Part shown: positions 44,190 through 54,500 of the stretch, piece by piece
How the letters are laid out: each line of letters starts with the position of its first letter
How positions within the stretch are numbered: the first letter of the stretch is position 1
Assembly (NCBI RefSeq): GCF_000218685.1
Contig: NW_006763290.1
Span: 2,112,871 to 2,176,870 of the forward strand
Reading direction: 5' to 3'
Source: Serpula lacrymans var. lacrymans S7.9
Taxonomy: Eukaryota; Basidiomycota; Agaricomycetes; Boletales; Serpulaceae
DNA: 64,000 nt
Made by a program: the position numbers and the translations under genes
The notes under the pieces: generated by a model
Told to the model about the DNA's origin: nothing
Databases searched by the model: none
What the model saw: the letters and a program-made list of their open reading frames with translations, nothing else

Positions 44190-45540
44190 GTTATCTACTC
44201 CAGAACCTGATCATCCTCCCTGCTGACAGTGAAGCCCTCTTCATCATCCACATCACCCTCTTCCCCCTCCTCCTCTATAGCACTATTGGCCAGATACTCT
44301 TGTAATGCCGCTTTGAAATGACATGCCTGCAAGGCCAGGCCCTTGTGATGTCCAATGGATTTGGCACCTGCATGAAAGCTGAAGTGAACAAAGTTAGTGC
44401 AACCAATGACTGTCGCAAAAAGAAGGAAGTGTTACTGTGCGGCATCATGCCAGCTTTGGTGCATCCTCCCAAGCATATTATACTCAGCTGTTTGTTTACT
44501 GAACTCTTTCAAACAGACCAAATGACTATAATAAAATTTGCCATAAGCAGCGGCAGTGAAAGTAACTTCTTCCCAAATTCCTGTTGCCCACTCATCTATA
44601 GCACATTCAAATCTGTAAGGTCATGAAGAAAACAGTAGTTATACATTAGGATATACTGCAACATTATGATAAGCACTCACCGTGGTAAGAATCAAAGCCA
44701 CTATCTCCAATGAGACAGGGTTGGAATACTTGTGGTAGGCCACACCCTTGTCATTGCAGTTGGCGAACCACATGTCATCTAATATAATTTGAATTATTCC
44801 AGCCTTATACAGGCCCTTTTGGGCCTTCAGATCCTGCTCAATAGTCAGTAAAATGTTGAACCATAGGTAGATAAACTCACTTTGTAAACAAACAATACAT
44901 TTTCCTTCATGTCCATCGCCAGTTGGCAATTCTGTGCGATAACCTTTGGAGATGAGCTTGCACGGAATCCATAATAAGTGCCAGCTCGACCATGGACTTT
45001 TGTCTTGAGTTCCATCTGGACATGTGATGTCCTCTTTATGATCTGAGTATTGATGGAGCAATGTCAGCAATCCAACAACACATGAATAATTCACATACCA
45101 ATTTTAAGATGTCCGGGGTTAGAGCCAGGTTTAAGCTGGCTCTAACCAGGCACCTGAAAACTGCAATGGTAAATTGTAGGACTTCTTTTGGTGTCTGGTG
45201 CATAATTGCAAACCTGACTACAGCTGGGCTGTGAAGGAGTCTCTATGCTGGGGGCCTTGGTGGCCTGGGTATCTGCTTCATTGTCAGTGTTGTTGTCTGA
45301 CGGACTCACAAACAGTTGGCACTTGTGGCCAATGCTGACGGATGCAGTTTCTTCTTGGTCTGAAGCCCTGTGAAAATCTTCAGACAGGGCCTGACAAAGT
45401 TTGGGGAGGGGGAAAAAGCTGAGAGAGTGCAGGCAAAGAACCATGGGAGCCATTTGCTGATCAAGAAAAGTGGGAATTAGCAGAATGGTTAATGAAAAAT
45501 CTGGGACAAGGACATACCAACACATTTTTGAACCTGCCAA
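44190..45540 (-). pseudogene. Unrecognised basidiomycete-type gene (possible DUF6532-like end)
   Basis: Minus-strand pieces: 45540-45170, Ser/Thr/Asp-rich (TEADTQATKAPSIE-type composition); 44860-44640, reading LKAQKGLYKAGIIQIILDD, MWFANCNDKGVAYHKYSN and PVSLEIVALILTTV; and 44470-44200, reading FFLLRQSLVALTLF-like and, in another frame, LALQACHFKAALQEYLANSA followed by an acidic tail. The middle part matches the pattern of a family I know only as a domain of unknown function in mushroom genomes. Introns with GT-AG ends probably separate the pieces, so it may be an intact gene in part. Function unknown. Confidence 0.4.
45117..45147. other. Perfect 12-bp stem-loop
   Basis: GGTTAGAGCCAG and CTGGCTCTAACC pair perfectly around the 7-base loop GTTTAAG. 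It lies within the minus-strand gene region 44190-45540, between its exon-like pieces. No poly-T follows on either strand, so it is not an obvious terminator. Confidence 0.6.
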
Positions 45541-45977
45541 TTGTATGTTTTCACTGTCTCTTCAATCGGATTTGGATAACCAACAGTGATTTACTGCTAG
45601 ACAAAAAATAGATCATGCTTATTGTTTCATAATACTTGGTCTTTCTTGCAGCGAGTAGATAGTCTACCAAGTGGTCCTGGATGGACCTGCAAAAATGTGT
45701 TAGTGATGGGTGATCTACAGGACAATAATGGCCATATCAGGTCAGAAGAGTATGAATTGTGGATGAGAGACCCTGTGGAGATCATCAAAGACTTGATAGG
45801 AATCGTCTCTTCAAGGACTCAATGATGTATGCTCCAAAGTGTGCATATACAGATGAGAGTGCTCAGGGGCATATATTTGATGACATGTGGACAGCAGATT
45901 GGTGGCGGGAGAAACAAGTAAGTTGTCATATGGTACAATGTCTAGAGAACAATACTTAGCAGGTAATAGAGCATCAT

Positions 45978-46392
45978 TGTAACAACCAAAGTTTGTATAC
46001 TCTGGTGCACAGTGAAGACAAGAAAAGAGGGGTGAGTGAAGGAGAGGGTAATCTCCCTTAGGGTAGGACCAAGTTTGTTATGGGTAAATAACAGGAGGAC
46101 TTGCTGAGGAGTCTCCTTGATCTATTGGGGTATTTATACTACTACAGACTATTTGTACATGTGTGCTATACAGTTGATAAAGGCAGTGGCTGATGATGTC
46201 ATAGGGTGCAGCCTGTGTGACCAGCTCCACTGCGTGAGAGACTTGTAGCTAAGAATAAAAAATACAGTGCAGCGTGAGAAAGTGGAGTTTGAACAAAATT
46301 GAAAGTGCCACATGGCACAGTGTGTGAAAACTACAAAATAAAGTTAAAGTGGAGAATGAAATTCAAAGGTCCAAAAATTGTGTATCGTAACA
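45978..46392 (+). mobile_element. Solo LTR of family B, copy 2, inserted in the Plavaka gene
   Basis: 415 bp from TGTAACAACCAAAGTTTGTA to TATCGTAACA, flanked by ATCAT on both sides (45973-45977, 46393-46397). The terminal TGT.AACA pattern and 5-bp duplication define it precisely. It matches the copies at 21944-22324, 32984-33176 and 49367-49778. Confidence 0.93.
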
Positions 46393-47189
46393 ATCATACC
46401 CAACAGAGGAGTTGTGTCTCCAGTAATCTTGGCGTCGGATAAGACAATGTTGAAGGACTTTCAAGGGGACAAGTCTGCGTGGCCCGTCTACCTGGCAATT
46501 GGGGACATTGCTAAAGATGTGAGACGTGAGCCATTAAAATAGGCTATGGTCCTGCTGGGTTACTTACCTGTGGCCAAGCTGGATTATTTCAAAGAGAACA
46601 CACGGTCACTTGCTGCTGGCTATCAGATGTTCCACCACTGCATGTCAATAATGTTGAGGCCACTTGTGGCTGCTTGCAAGGACAGATTGAACATGATCTG
46701 TGCAGATGGATTGATACATCGCATCCATCCTATTCTGGCAGCATATGTGGGCAATTTTCCTGAGCAGTGTTTGATCGCTTGTTGCAAGGAAAGTTGGTGC
46801 CCTGAATGTGTTGTTTCATATGACAAACAAGGAGATATGGTTAGCTCATTATTGCGGGACCCAGTGAGAAGTTACCAGACTCTCCAACTACAAAAGCAAG
46901 GATGCAGACCTGGAGCAAACTTCCCTATACCAATATATTCAAGGGATTCACCCCTGATATTCTTCATCAGTTACACAAGGGGGCGTTCCAATATCACCTA
47001 GTCTGATGATGTTCAAGCATGATGGGTGAGGAAGAGATGGATTTGCAATTGAAAGCAATGGCCAGCTATCCAAGATTACAACATTTCAAGAAAGGCATCT
47101 CGCGGATCAGTCAATGGACAGGAAGTGAACACAAAGAGACAGAGAGGGTTTTTGTGGGCTTACTGGCAGGTGGCTTTGATGCTCAAGTG

Positions 47190-47530
47190 TGTTACGCTTA
47201 GAATGTGCAAGCCTGGTAACATTGAGTTTCTGGATGTACAAGTGGTTTCTGATAAGCCTGTTTGTGAACGGGTTTGAGACATATTTTGATGATGAAGTTT
47301 TAACTGATGAATACCAAGTTACACTGTTGAAGCGTACAATTGTATTGGAGATGGTAACTACAATACAGACATATATATGTAGTCCCTACTTGAGGGTAGG
47401 CATTTGTGTTCAACAAACAGAGATGGGTGGTACCATAATAAGTAATTGTATGTGGGAATAGTTTGGTAAATAGCGGTATGTAGCTACTCAAGAAAAGAAA
47501 TAAAGTCCATAGAGAATACAGTTCATAACA
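47190..47530 (+). mobile_element. Solo LTR-like insertion (family C) in the Plavaka gene
   Basis: 341 bp starting TGTTACGCTTAG and ending GTTCATAACA, i.e. with short inverted TGTTA/TAACA termini. It is flanked by CAAGTG (47184-47189) and TGAGTG (47531-47536), an imperfect duplication. Removing it and one flank restores the transposase frame (GGFDAQV joined to LAVAASLLD). No other copy is seen in the window. Confidence 0.65.
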
Positions 47531-48415
47531 TGAGTGCTGGCTGTGGCTGCCTCATTATTGGACTTTATTTACTATGCTCAGTTCCAAATTCACATGACAA
47601 AGACACTTACCAAATTGAATGAATGCCTCGAGGTCTTCTATGCAAGCAAGGACGTGTTCAAGGACCTTGATATAAGGTCTGACTTCAACATACCCAAGTT
47701 ACACACATTGCTCCACTATGTCAAGTTGATCAAACTGTTTGGTGCAGCCAATGGGTTCAATGCAGAGCTACCCAAGTGCCCGTATATTGACTATGCCAAG
47801 GAGGCCTATCAATCAAGGGCCATCTGGTTGCAACATCAAGATGCAATCAACTTGCAAGGCTTTTTTCTCCTGTGGCAAATTGCAAATTCTGCACTCCTTG
47901 GCTCTGAAGGTCTCAAGACAGTGGGGGTAGAGTCTGATATGACAGATTCAGAAGTAGAGGAATTGGGTTTGAACTGCACACCTGTGGGACGGGTGAGTGA
48001 TGAGGCCTACAAATCTCTAAACCGTACCAGTAGAGTAATAGCTAAGCGTTGCCTGTTGCCTGGAATAAGCGTGAACAATCTGGAGGCCCTACATGGGGCC
48101 AAGAAATTCCTCCCAAATCTCACAAGCTATCTATGGATGACCTTCCCCACTTGTCAGCTCACACCCTCTGCCATAGACCACTTTGATGTCTACAAACAAG
48201 TAGCATTTGTGGTGCCGCCAAACTTGCAAACTTCCAAAATGGGCCAATGTTTACAATTGCATTGCAGCCCCGGGTCAATAGTTTCACAAACAAGCAGGAA
48301 GGGGGCCTCACCCACCTATTTCAACATGGCTTTGGTGATCAAGAATCGCGAGGAATTTGAAGGTGGATTGAGTCTTGCTCTAGGTGGGTGCTACCGCGTG
48401 AGTTATTTTTCCTGA

Positions 48416-49366
48416 TGCAATAGTGCCATCATTATCACATGGTCAAGGAGTGGGCACTTTTCTTTTTGTGTTCTTGGTATTGTGTTAAGTAGCAATTGTG
48501 GCCATACTACCTCTTTCACATGAGTAATTTCATGAAGGTATGGTCAGACCTTATAATACATTAAACATATGTAGTATATATAATGGGAGTCAGCCTGATG
48601 AGCAACTTTATATGGTATTATATGGCTAGATTAACCTGGCACATTTCAGCAACACTGTAAGACTGATATTTGCTTATTGCCATTATAAGTCTGTTTGCGG
48701 CTTGTAGTGCATATATGGCTAGTTAGTGTTGATACTTATGGGCATGGACATAGGAGTTACATCAGGTTACAATATGAACAACGCTTGGAAATGCTTATAT
48801 GTCCAGGTAAGCTGGTAATGTAATGCTGCTTCGTGAAAAGACTATAATTCTGTTAAGAAGTGGTAATTTTACCAAAGGCTGGTGGGCTGCAATCAATAAA
48901 TATTGCCATCCCAAGTCTTCATTTTGTTAAAGTAACTATCATGATGTGAGACAAAGTTGCTTTCTATAAGTGTTATGTGAAGTTATAATGTCTTATCTGG
49001 CTAGAGTCTCATAGATGTGCTGTTATACATACAATATCATTTTGACAAACATCATGTTTTCCATTGACAGATATTATAGCATCAGGATAGTACTTGATGG
49101 TTTCCAATTAACCAATAGTGAATATACCTAGTACAAAATGGAACCTTCACTTGCAGCAAACTATGTATTTAATTAAGCCTCAGGCCTCAGGGGTTGAATC
49201 ACTGGCATTGGCTTAGCATTTGAGAGCGGCACATTTTTTCCCAGATTTTAGCAAGCGCACTACCTCTTGCTGACATTTTTTGTGAATACAAAGATGAAGG
49301 AACAATTATTCTATTCTTTGGTGTGCGTCAGCACAAAATCAGCCTTAGCATGGGTACAGCAACTTC
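48416..49366. other. AT-rich, nothing recognised
   Basis: No frames of interest, no repeats shared with the rest of the window. It probably includes the decayed 3' end of the Plavaka element (45651-48415), but no terminal repeat could be found. Confidence 0.5.
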
Positions 49367-49778
49367 TGTTACAATATACAGTTTTCGGACCTTTAAAATT
49401 CATTCTCCTCTTTAACTTTCTTCTGTAGTTTTTACACACTGTGCCATGCGGCACTTTCCATTTTGTTCAAACTCCACCTTCTTGTGCTGTGCTGCCTTGC
49501 TTTATTTTGAGCTACAAAGTATCTCACACAGTGGAACTGGTCACATGGGCTGCGCCCTACGAGATCATCAGCCACTGCCCCCATCAACTGTATAGTACAC
49601 ATGTACAAAAAACCTGTAGTAGTATAAATACCCAATAGATTCAGGAGACTCCTCAGCGAGTCCTCCTGTTGTTTACCCACAACAAACTTGGTCCTATCTA
49701 CAGGGTAACCACTCCCCTCACTTCCTTATAGCTTTGTCTGAGTTGTGTGCCAGAGTATACAAACTTTTGGTTGTAACA
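49367..49778 (-). mobile_element. Solo LTR of family B, copy 3
   Basis: 412 bp on the minus strand with ends TGTTACAATATACAG and GGTTGTAACA (as read on plus), flanked by ACTTC on both sides (49362-49366 and 49779-49783). It is close in sequence to copy 2 at 45978-46392. Confidence 0.93.
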
Positions 49779-50013
49779 ACTTCTTACTTGTTCCACCAAG
49801 ACAACAGCTTGTTTACCTCCTCAATTTTGTTGGCATCTTCAAGTAAATCCATCACACTATTGAAAAAGCCCCCAGAGTCTGTAGTGGTGTCAGTGCAGCT
49901 CATACAAAGGGCAACTTTGATCTAGTAATACATTAACAAGCAAGAAACACAATTTTATAACACATATTTGGCATACAACAATGTAGGCATAAATATCTAA
50001 GTAGGATCTAAAA

Positions 50014-50994
50014 CTACAACAAGACAACTCTGCGGGCAATTTTGTCACTGCACTCAAAGAATTTAGTGGATCTCCTGTTCATAACTATACTGTTTGTCCA
50101 TGTCTTTGCAGCACGCAAATCAGCAGTATTGTTGGTGATGTGATCTAAGTGTACACAAAACCATTTCTCGGCAGAGGACAACCAAAAGCCATGATTGAGA
50201 CCTCCACCCATAAAAGTTAAATTCTTCAGCCACCATGAAGATTGCGATGTCTGGGGGCCATTTCCTGTGTATACATTATATATCCCTGAAATAAAATCCA
50301 GCTCATCCTGGGATAGACAATCATTGATGAAAAAGCGGCTGTCTGAAGTCTGAAAAACTTGCTTTGGTTCCCTGGGATCGCTTGAGGGTCCTGATAGGAC
50401 TGCTTCCGGGGCTAAGACATCAATTGTGAAATGCCATGCAAGTCCACTTTGTAGCAAAGCAACACATCCACAACTACCAAGCAGAAGCTTGTTGTGGACA
50501 TTCTCATAGCAGGTGTAATCAATGATATCTGGTCTATAACCTCCCTTACAATATCCTAGAGTGACACAACCAGGCGGTACGGCAGCGGGAGGTGTTTTGA
50601 CTTGTAAAAAAGTGTTGAATAGTATCCCTCTTGCTACGAGCTGTAATGCAATATCTTCCAAACTGGGCCCAAAGCTGCGCCTTACACACTCCATGACAGC
50701 TGTAGAGTTACTTACACAAATCTTCCATCCTGGAGATGTTTTTGTGTTGTGAGGACCAAGTAAGTCACTATCTTTGAAATTGCCTTTGAAACAAATGGGA
50801 GTGATTGTGAAAGGGAATTCATGGTCTCGGATGTGGTCAGGGGAACAAGTATCCATGTTCCAGATAGGTGGCAAGATATCCTTATGTTCAATTGAGAACT
50901 TTTGGGAAGTGTCTAGCCACTTGCTGAGAGCTAACAGGGACAGAACTAGAGTCCAATATGAGTAACTAAAGAATAGGAATATTGGACTCTGCAA
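50014..50994 (-). CDS. Hypothetical protein of a basidiomycete-specific type, 5' end uncertain
   Basis: A 326-codon open minus frame. Its first ATG is at about residue 46 (MDTCSPDHIRDHEFPFTITP), so the true start is either there or in an upstream exon. The C-terminal third reads DELDFISGIYNVYTGNGPQT, SSWWLKNLTFMGGGLNHGFW and SIVMNRRSTKFFECSDKIAR. The SSWWxK...GGLNxGxW pattern recurs, from memory, in uncharacterised mushroom proteins often found near transposons. There are no stops or frameshifts over the full length. Its 5' edge abuts the LTR-like sequence of Copia-2 (50990-51162), which may have displaced the original promoter. Function unknown. Confidence 0.5.
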   Translation of the reverse strand: MQSPIFLFFSYSYWTLVLSLLALSKWLDTSQKFSIEHKDILPPIWNMDTCSPDHIRDHEFPFTITPICFKGNFKDSDLLGPHNTKTSPGWKICVSNSTAVMECVRRSFGPSLEDIALQLVARGILFNTFLQVKTPPAAVPPGCVTLGYCKGGYRPDIIDYTCYENVHNKLLLGSCGCVALLQSGLAWHFTIDVLAPEAVLSGPSSDPREPKQVFQTSDSRFFINDCLSQDELDFISGIYNVYTGNGPQTSQSSWWLKNLTFMGGGLNHGFWLSSAEKWFCVHLDHITNNTADLRAAKTWTNSIVMNRRSTKFFECSDKIARRVVLL

Positions 50995-51162
50995 TACTAG
51001 TCCGACATTTTGTAAACAAAGGTAAACAAATCAGCCACAAAGGCAAAATTATAGAATGCTCAGTGAATACTGAACAATAGAGAAAAAAGAATAAAGAGGA
51101 AAGTGATTTAGAAAGAAGGGAAAATAGATAGCACAACTAGGTGCATAATCACTAAAACTACA
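50990..51162 (-). mobile_element. Candidate 3' LTR of Copia-2
   Basis: On the minus strand TGTAGTTTTAGTGATTATGC starts at 51162 directly after the purine-rich AGGGGAGAG, as expected for a polypurine tract followed by an LTR. A TGCA end is possible near 50990. Without a second LTR copy the far boundary is a guess. Copia-1 has inserted 12 bp upstream of the LTR start. Confidence 0.4.
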
Positions 51163-51179
51163 CTCTCCCCTGATGCTGC

Positions 51180-51446
51180 TGACAAAACCAGATAAACCCG
51201 GTCTCTGCCAAAGCAGCCATTGTTCTCCATGGAGCATAGCCACCACTCCATGGAGTCACCATTGTTCTCCTAGGAGTCATTATACTGTAGCAAGTAGCAC
51301 CTCCGACTATAAGTAGTAGGGGGTTTAGTATAGGAATACCTCAGTCGTTTCTATAGCCTCTTGGGCAGCGGCTGAGGTATGTTACATTACATTTATTAGA
51401 GATCACCTTAAACTAACATCTATTGTAGTTTCACTTAGTTTTATTA
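51180..51446 (+). repeat. 5' LTR of Copia-1
   Basis: 267 bp, TGACAAAACC to GTTTTATTA; the termini form an imperfect 9-bp inverted repeat (TGACAAAAC/GTTTTATTA). It contains the intron-like segment (51377-51428) followed by a single TTTCACTTAG and the LTR end. The second, intron-less copy seen in the other three LTRs is absent. Confidence 0.95.
51377..51428 (+). other. Intron-like 52-bp segment inside the 5' LTR of Copia-1
   Basis: GTATGT start, AAACTAACATC branch-like motif, TTGTAG end; preceded by CAGCGGCTGAG, followed by TTTCACTTAG. If spliced, the leader of the element's RNA would lose these 52 bases before the primer binding site at 51448. Confidence 0.65.
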
Positions 51447-51447
51447 A

Positions 51448-51460
51448 GTTATGAGCCCTG
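51448..51460 (+). other. Primer binding site, complementary to the anticodon arm of initiator tRNA-Met
   Basis: GTTATGAGCCCTG is the reverse complement of CAGGGCTCATAAC, the anticodon stem-loop (CAU) of eukaryotic initiator tRNA-Met. It starts one base after the 5' LTR. Priming from an internal, half-tRNA is known for Drosophila copia and yeast Ty5; the position here supports the same mode. Confidence 0.8.
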
Positions 51461-51515
51461 GTGCGCAAAAGCTACACAGGAAATAATTCTTATTTGAAAC
51501 AGCAACCTCGGAACC

Positions 51516-54500
51516 ATGACCACAGCACACAATACATCCGCATGTCCAGTTCTCACTGGACCCAACAATTTTCAGATATGGAAACTCCGGATCATCTCAA
51601 AGCTACATCGGGAAAAGGTTCTCCAAGTTGTTACTGGAGAGGAGCTTAAGCCCTCACCAGGAAAGCCTACCTCCTTGGAGGATCCTGAAATCACCTGGAT
51701 ACTTAAGGATGAAAAGGCACATGGAATCATCCAGGATCATATCTCTGATGCCCTCCTCATGAGGACTGGAGACCTCACCAGCTCCAAGGAGTTATTTGAT
51801 AAACTTGTCTCACTCCATCAAATGTCCAACATTGCCTCGGCCTTCTATTCATTCCAGCAACTCACCAAATTGTCCTGGGATGGGATATCACCTATCCAGG
51901 ACCACATTGCAAAAATCCGGACAATTGATTCACACCTCTCCGGAATGAAACTAGGAGTTGATACCAAACTCATGGCTTTCGCTCTTCTCCAATCTCTCCC
52001 ATGCACTCCTGAATGGCAAATATTTCAGTCATCAGTAATCAACACGATTGAAGAAAATAAACTTACCTTTGATGCAGTTGAGATCCGGATCACTGCAGAA
52101 GTTGCACGACAGTCAGGGAAGGCCCCTGGAGGTTCCGAATCAGCACTTAAATCCGAGGAGAAATGGTGTAACTTCCACAAAGCCAAATCACACAACACCT
52201 CGGAGTGTCAAATACTTCAGTCAGCTGAAAAAGGTCAAAGGAAGAAGAAAAAGGAAAGACACAAGGATAAAGGAAAAGAGAAGGAAAAGGTAAATACAGC
52301 AGAGCAATCATCTGGATCTGACTCCAAGGAGGAACAAAGTTATATTGCATTGGAACATGTACATATTTCCAAGCCCCTTGCTAAACATATTCAAGCTTAC
52401 CTTGTGTCTGAACCCGATAAGACCAAAACAACAATCATCATTGACTCCGGAGCAACATCCCACATGGTCCCTCACCACTCCTGGTTTGAGCCAGGAACAT
52501 ACCATGTTCTGCATCCTCCAAGGACAATCAGTTTTGGGGATGAATCCTCTGTAAATGCTATTGGCATTGGAACAGTAATCCTACAAGCAACTGTTGGCAA
52601 AAAGGACTACAATATTGCACTGTCAAATGTCTTACTTGTGCCAAACTTCACTTTAGCACTCGTTTCTGCCCACAAATTGTCCAAAACGGGGTTAGCAACA
52701 CTTTTTCCAGCAGGGTCAAACACTTGTGAAGTTCGGCAAAAGGAGGAACTTATCCTCACTGCCTTACACAAGTGAGGACTTTATCACATCCAAGCAAAAC
52801 CCGAAATCAACCCGGAGTCAGCTTTTGCAGCAGTAGATGTAGTTTTATTGCACAGGAGAATGGGACACATTGGAATGGACTGCTTGCAACGAATGGTTAC
52901 AAAAAGACAGCTCCAAGACATAGACACCCTTACCGGAACCCCGGAGTTTTGTGAACCTTGTGCTTTAGGAAAGATGAAGAAATTACTTTTCAAGTCCACT
53001 GGAGGAAACCGAGCCAAGCACCCCATACAAATTGCGCACACAGATGTTGGAGGACCAATCAAACCAACTTCCAGGGAGGGTTTTTGGTACTGCATTATCA
53101 TTGTAGATGATTTCTCCAAATTTCCATGGATATATTTCCTAAAACATAAAAGTGAAGCACTGAAACGATACAAGTAATGGAAAGAAGATGTCCCAACATT
53201 CTTCCGGACTCATTTGGGAGAGGAAAACTTCACTCCACTATACACAGAATTCCTCCAGAGCGATGGGGGAGGAGAATATACTGGCAATGCATTCAAAAAT
53301 CAACTCCGAGGAGATGGTGTCATCCAAGAAACTACAGCTGCAGATACTCCGGAACAAAATCGCATTGCAGAACGCATGAATCAGACATTGGCTACATTAG
53401 CAACCACTATGCTCCATGATTCCAAGCTCCCAAAGTCATTTTGGGTAGATGCCATGCAAACAGCTGCATATATCACAGCACGCAGCCCAGCATCAGGACT
53501 CCATGGAAAGACCCTATGTGAAATACTGTTTAAAAGAAGAGTTGATCCAACTTTCGCCCTTTCAGATGCCAAGCATATGCCTTGATTCTGAAAGACAAAA
53601 GGCAAGGGAAGTTTTACTCCAAGGGGCACAAAGCCATAATGATTGGCTACACACATGGAAAGCAAGCCTACAAACTCCTAGACACTGAAAAACGAACTGT
53701 GTTTTCCAGTCGGCATGTCATGTTCAATGAATCCGGAAAGGTACAAAAGGACGACACTGCTCCCTGGAACACAGACCCTAGCACATATCAGTGGGAGGGA
53801 CTCATTCCAGAGAATGCTCACTATCCAGACCAAAATACATTGGAGGAGGATGATCCTAACCCTCGGATCCGAGATCCAAATGAATTGAAAATGGAACCAC
53901 ATCTCCAAGGAGATGTTCCACAAGCAATGGAACCATATCAGCATGAAGATGTTCTGAGAGCAGTGGGGCAATACCTCCGTGGAGACATTCCAAGAGCAGT
54001 GGGAGCACCTGATCAGCTAAGACACCCTCCACAACGGTCTCTACAACCAAGACCTGAACACTGGCCATCTTCAGAACAGAAAGCCAAAGTAGAGTCACAG
54101 TCAGTGGGAGGACAGCCCCTCAACATACAGCCAGCTGATGTGGAAAAAGTCTGGATACAGCTAAACAGCCTGTTCATTGGATCAGCTTCTGGAAGGCATC
54201 CAACACCTCTGAGGAGTGATTCAACACCTTCAGGAGTGAGTGGGGCAACAAATACACAAATGCATCTACTCCCTGGAGTACCTGCACAAGTTCCTAAAAG
54301 AGCAGCCATGCCTGCTGAAGTCCTAGGAGTACGCAGAAGCAGTCGCCAGACCCGTCCTGCAGACAAAAACCGAGATTATCAAAGGACTCTAAATAAGGAA
54401 CAGTCTCAAAAAGAGCAGCATGACAACTCCATGGAGAAACCTAACACTCCTGAGGTTCATGAAGAAACATCTGATACAAAGGAGACATTCTTTGCTGGAA

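Larger units (their letters stand above)
45651..48415 (+). pseudogene. Plavaka-type transposase, interrupted by two solo LTRs
   Basis: The readable part starts after an acceptor (TTCTTGCAG) at 45651: RVDSLPSGPGWTCKNVLVMG, RDPVEIIKDLIGN, YDDMWTADWW-type sequence at 45870-45910. After the LTR at 45978-46392 it resumes with VVSPVILASDKTMLKDFQGD and SAWPVYLAIGDIAKDVR, a TAG replacing a Gln codon at about 46540, then LLGYLPVAKLDYFKENTRSL and AYVGNFPEQCLIACCKESWC. A second LTR sits at 47190-47530. Beyond it the frame is restored exactly (LAVAASLLDFIYYAQFQIHM) and runs through FNIPKLHTLLHYVKLIKLFG to a GTGAGT donor near 48400, where the last exon is missing. Frameshifts also occur near 46970 and 47180. 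Plavaka is a CACTA-related cut-and-paste family. Confidence 0.88.

Noticed and set aside
46546..47001. Separate 151-codon gene
   Set aside because: It is an internal piece of the Plavaka transposase pseudogene, in frame with the sequence upstream of the TAG at about 46540.
51429..51446. Simple explanation of the LTR duplication by slippage between TTTCACTTAG repeats
   Set aside because: It can explain loss of the second unit in the 5' LTR, but not why the second unit lacks exactly a GTATGT-CTAAC-TAG segment in three separate LTRs. Kept as an alternative within the finding.
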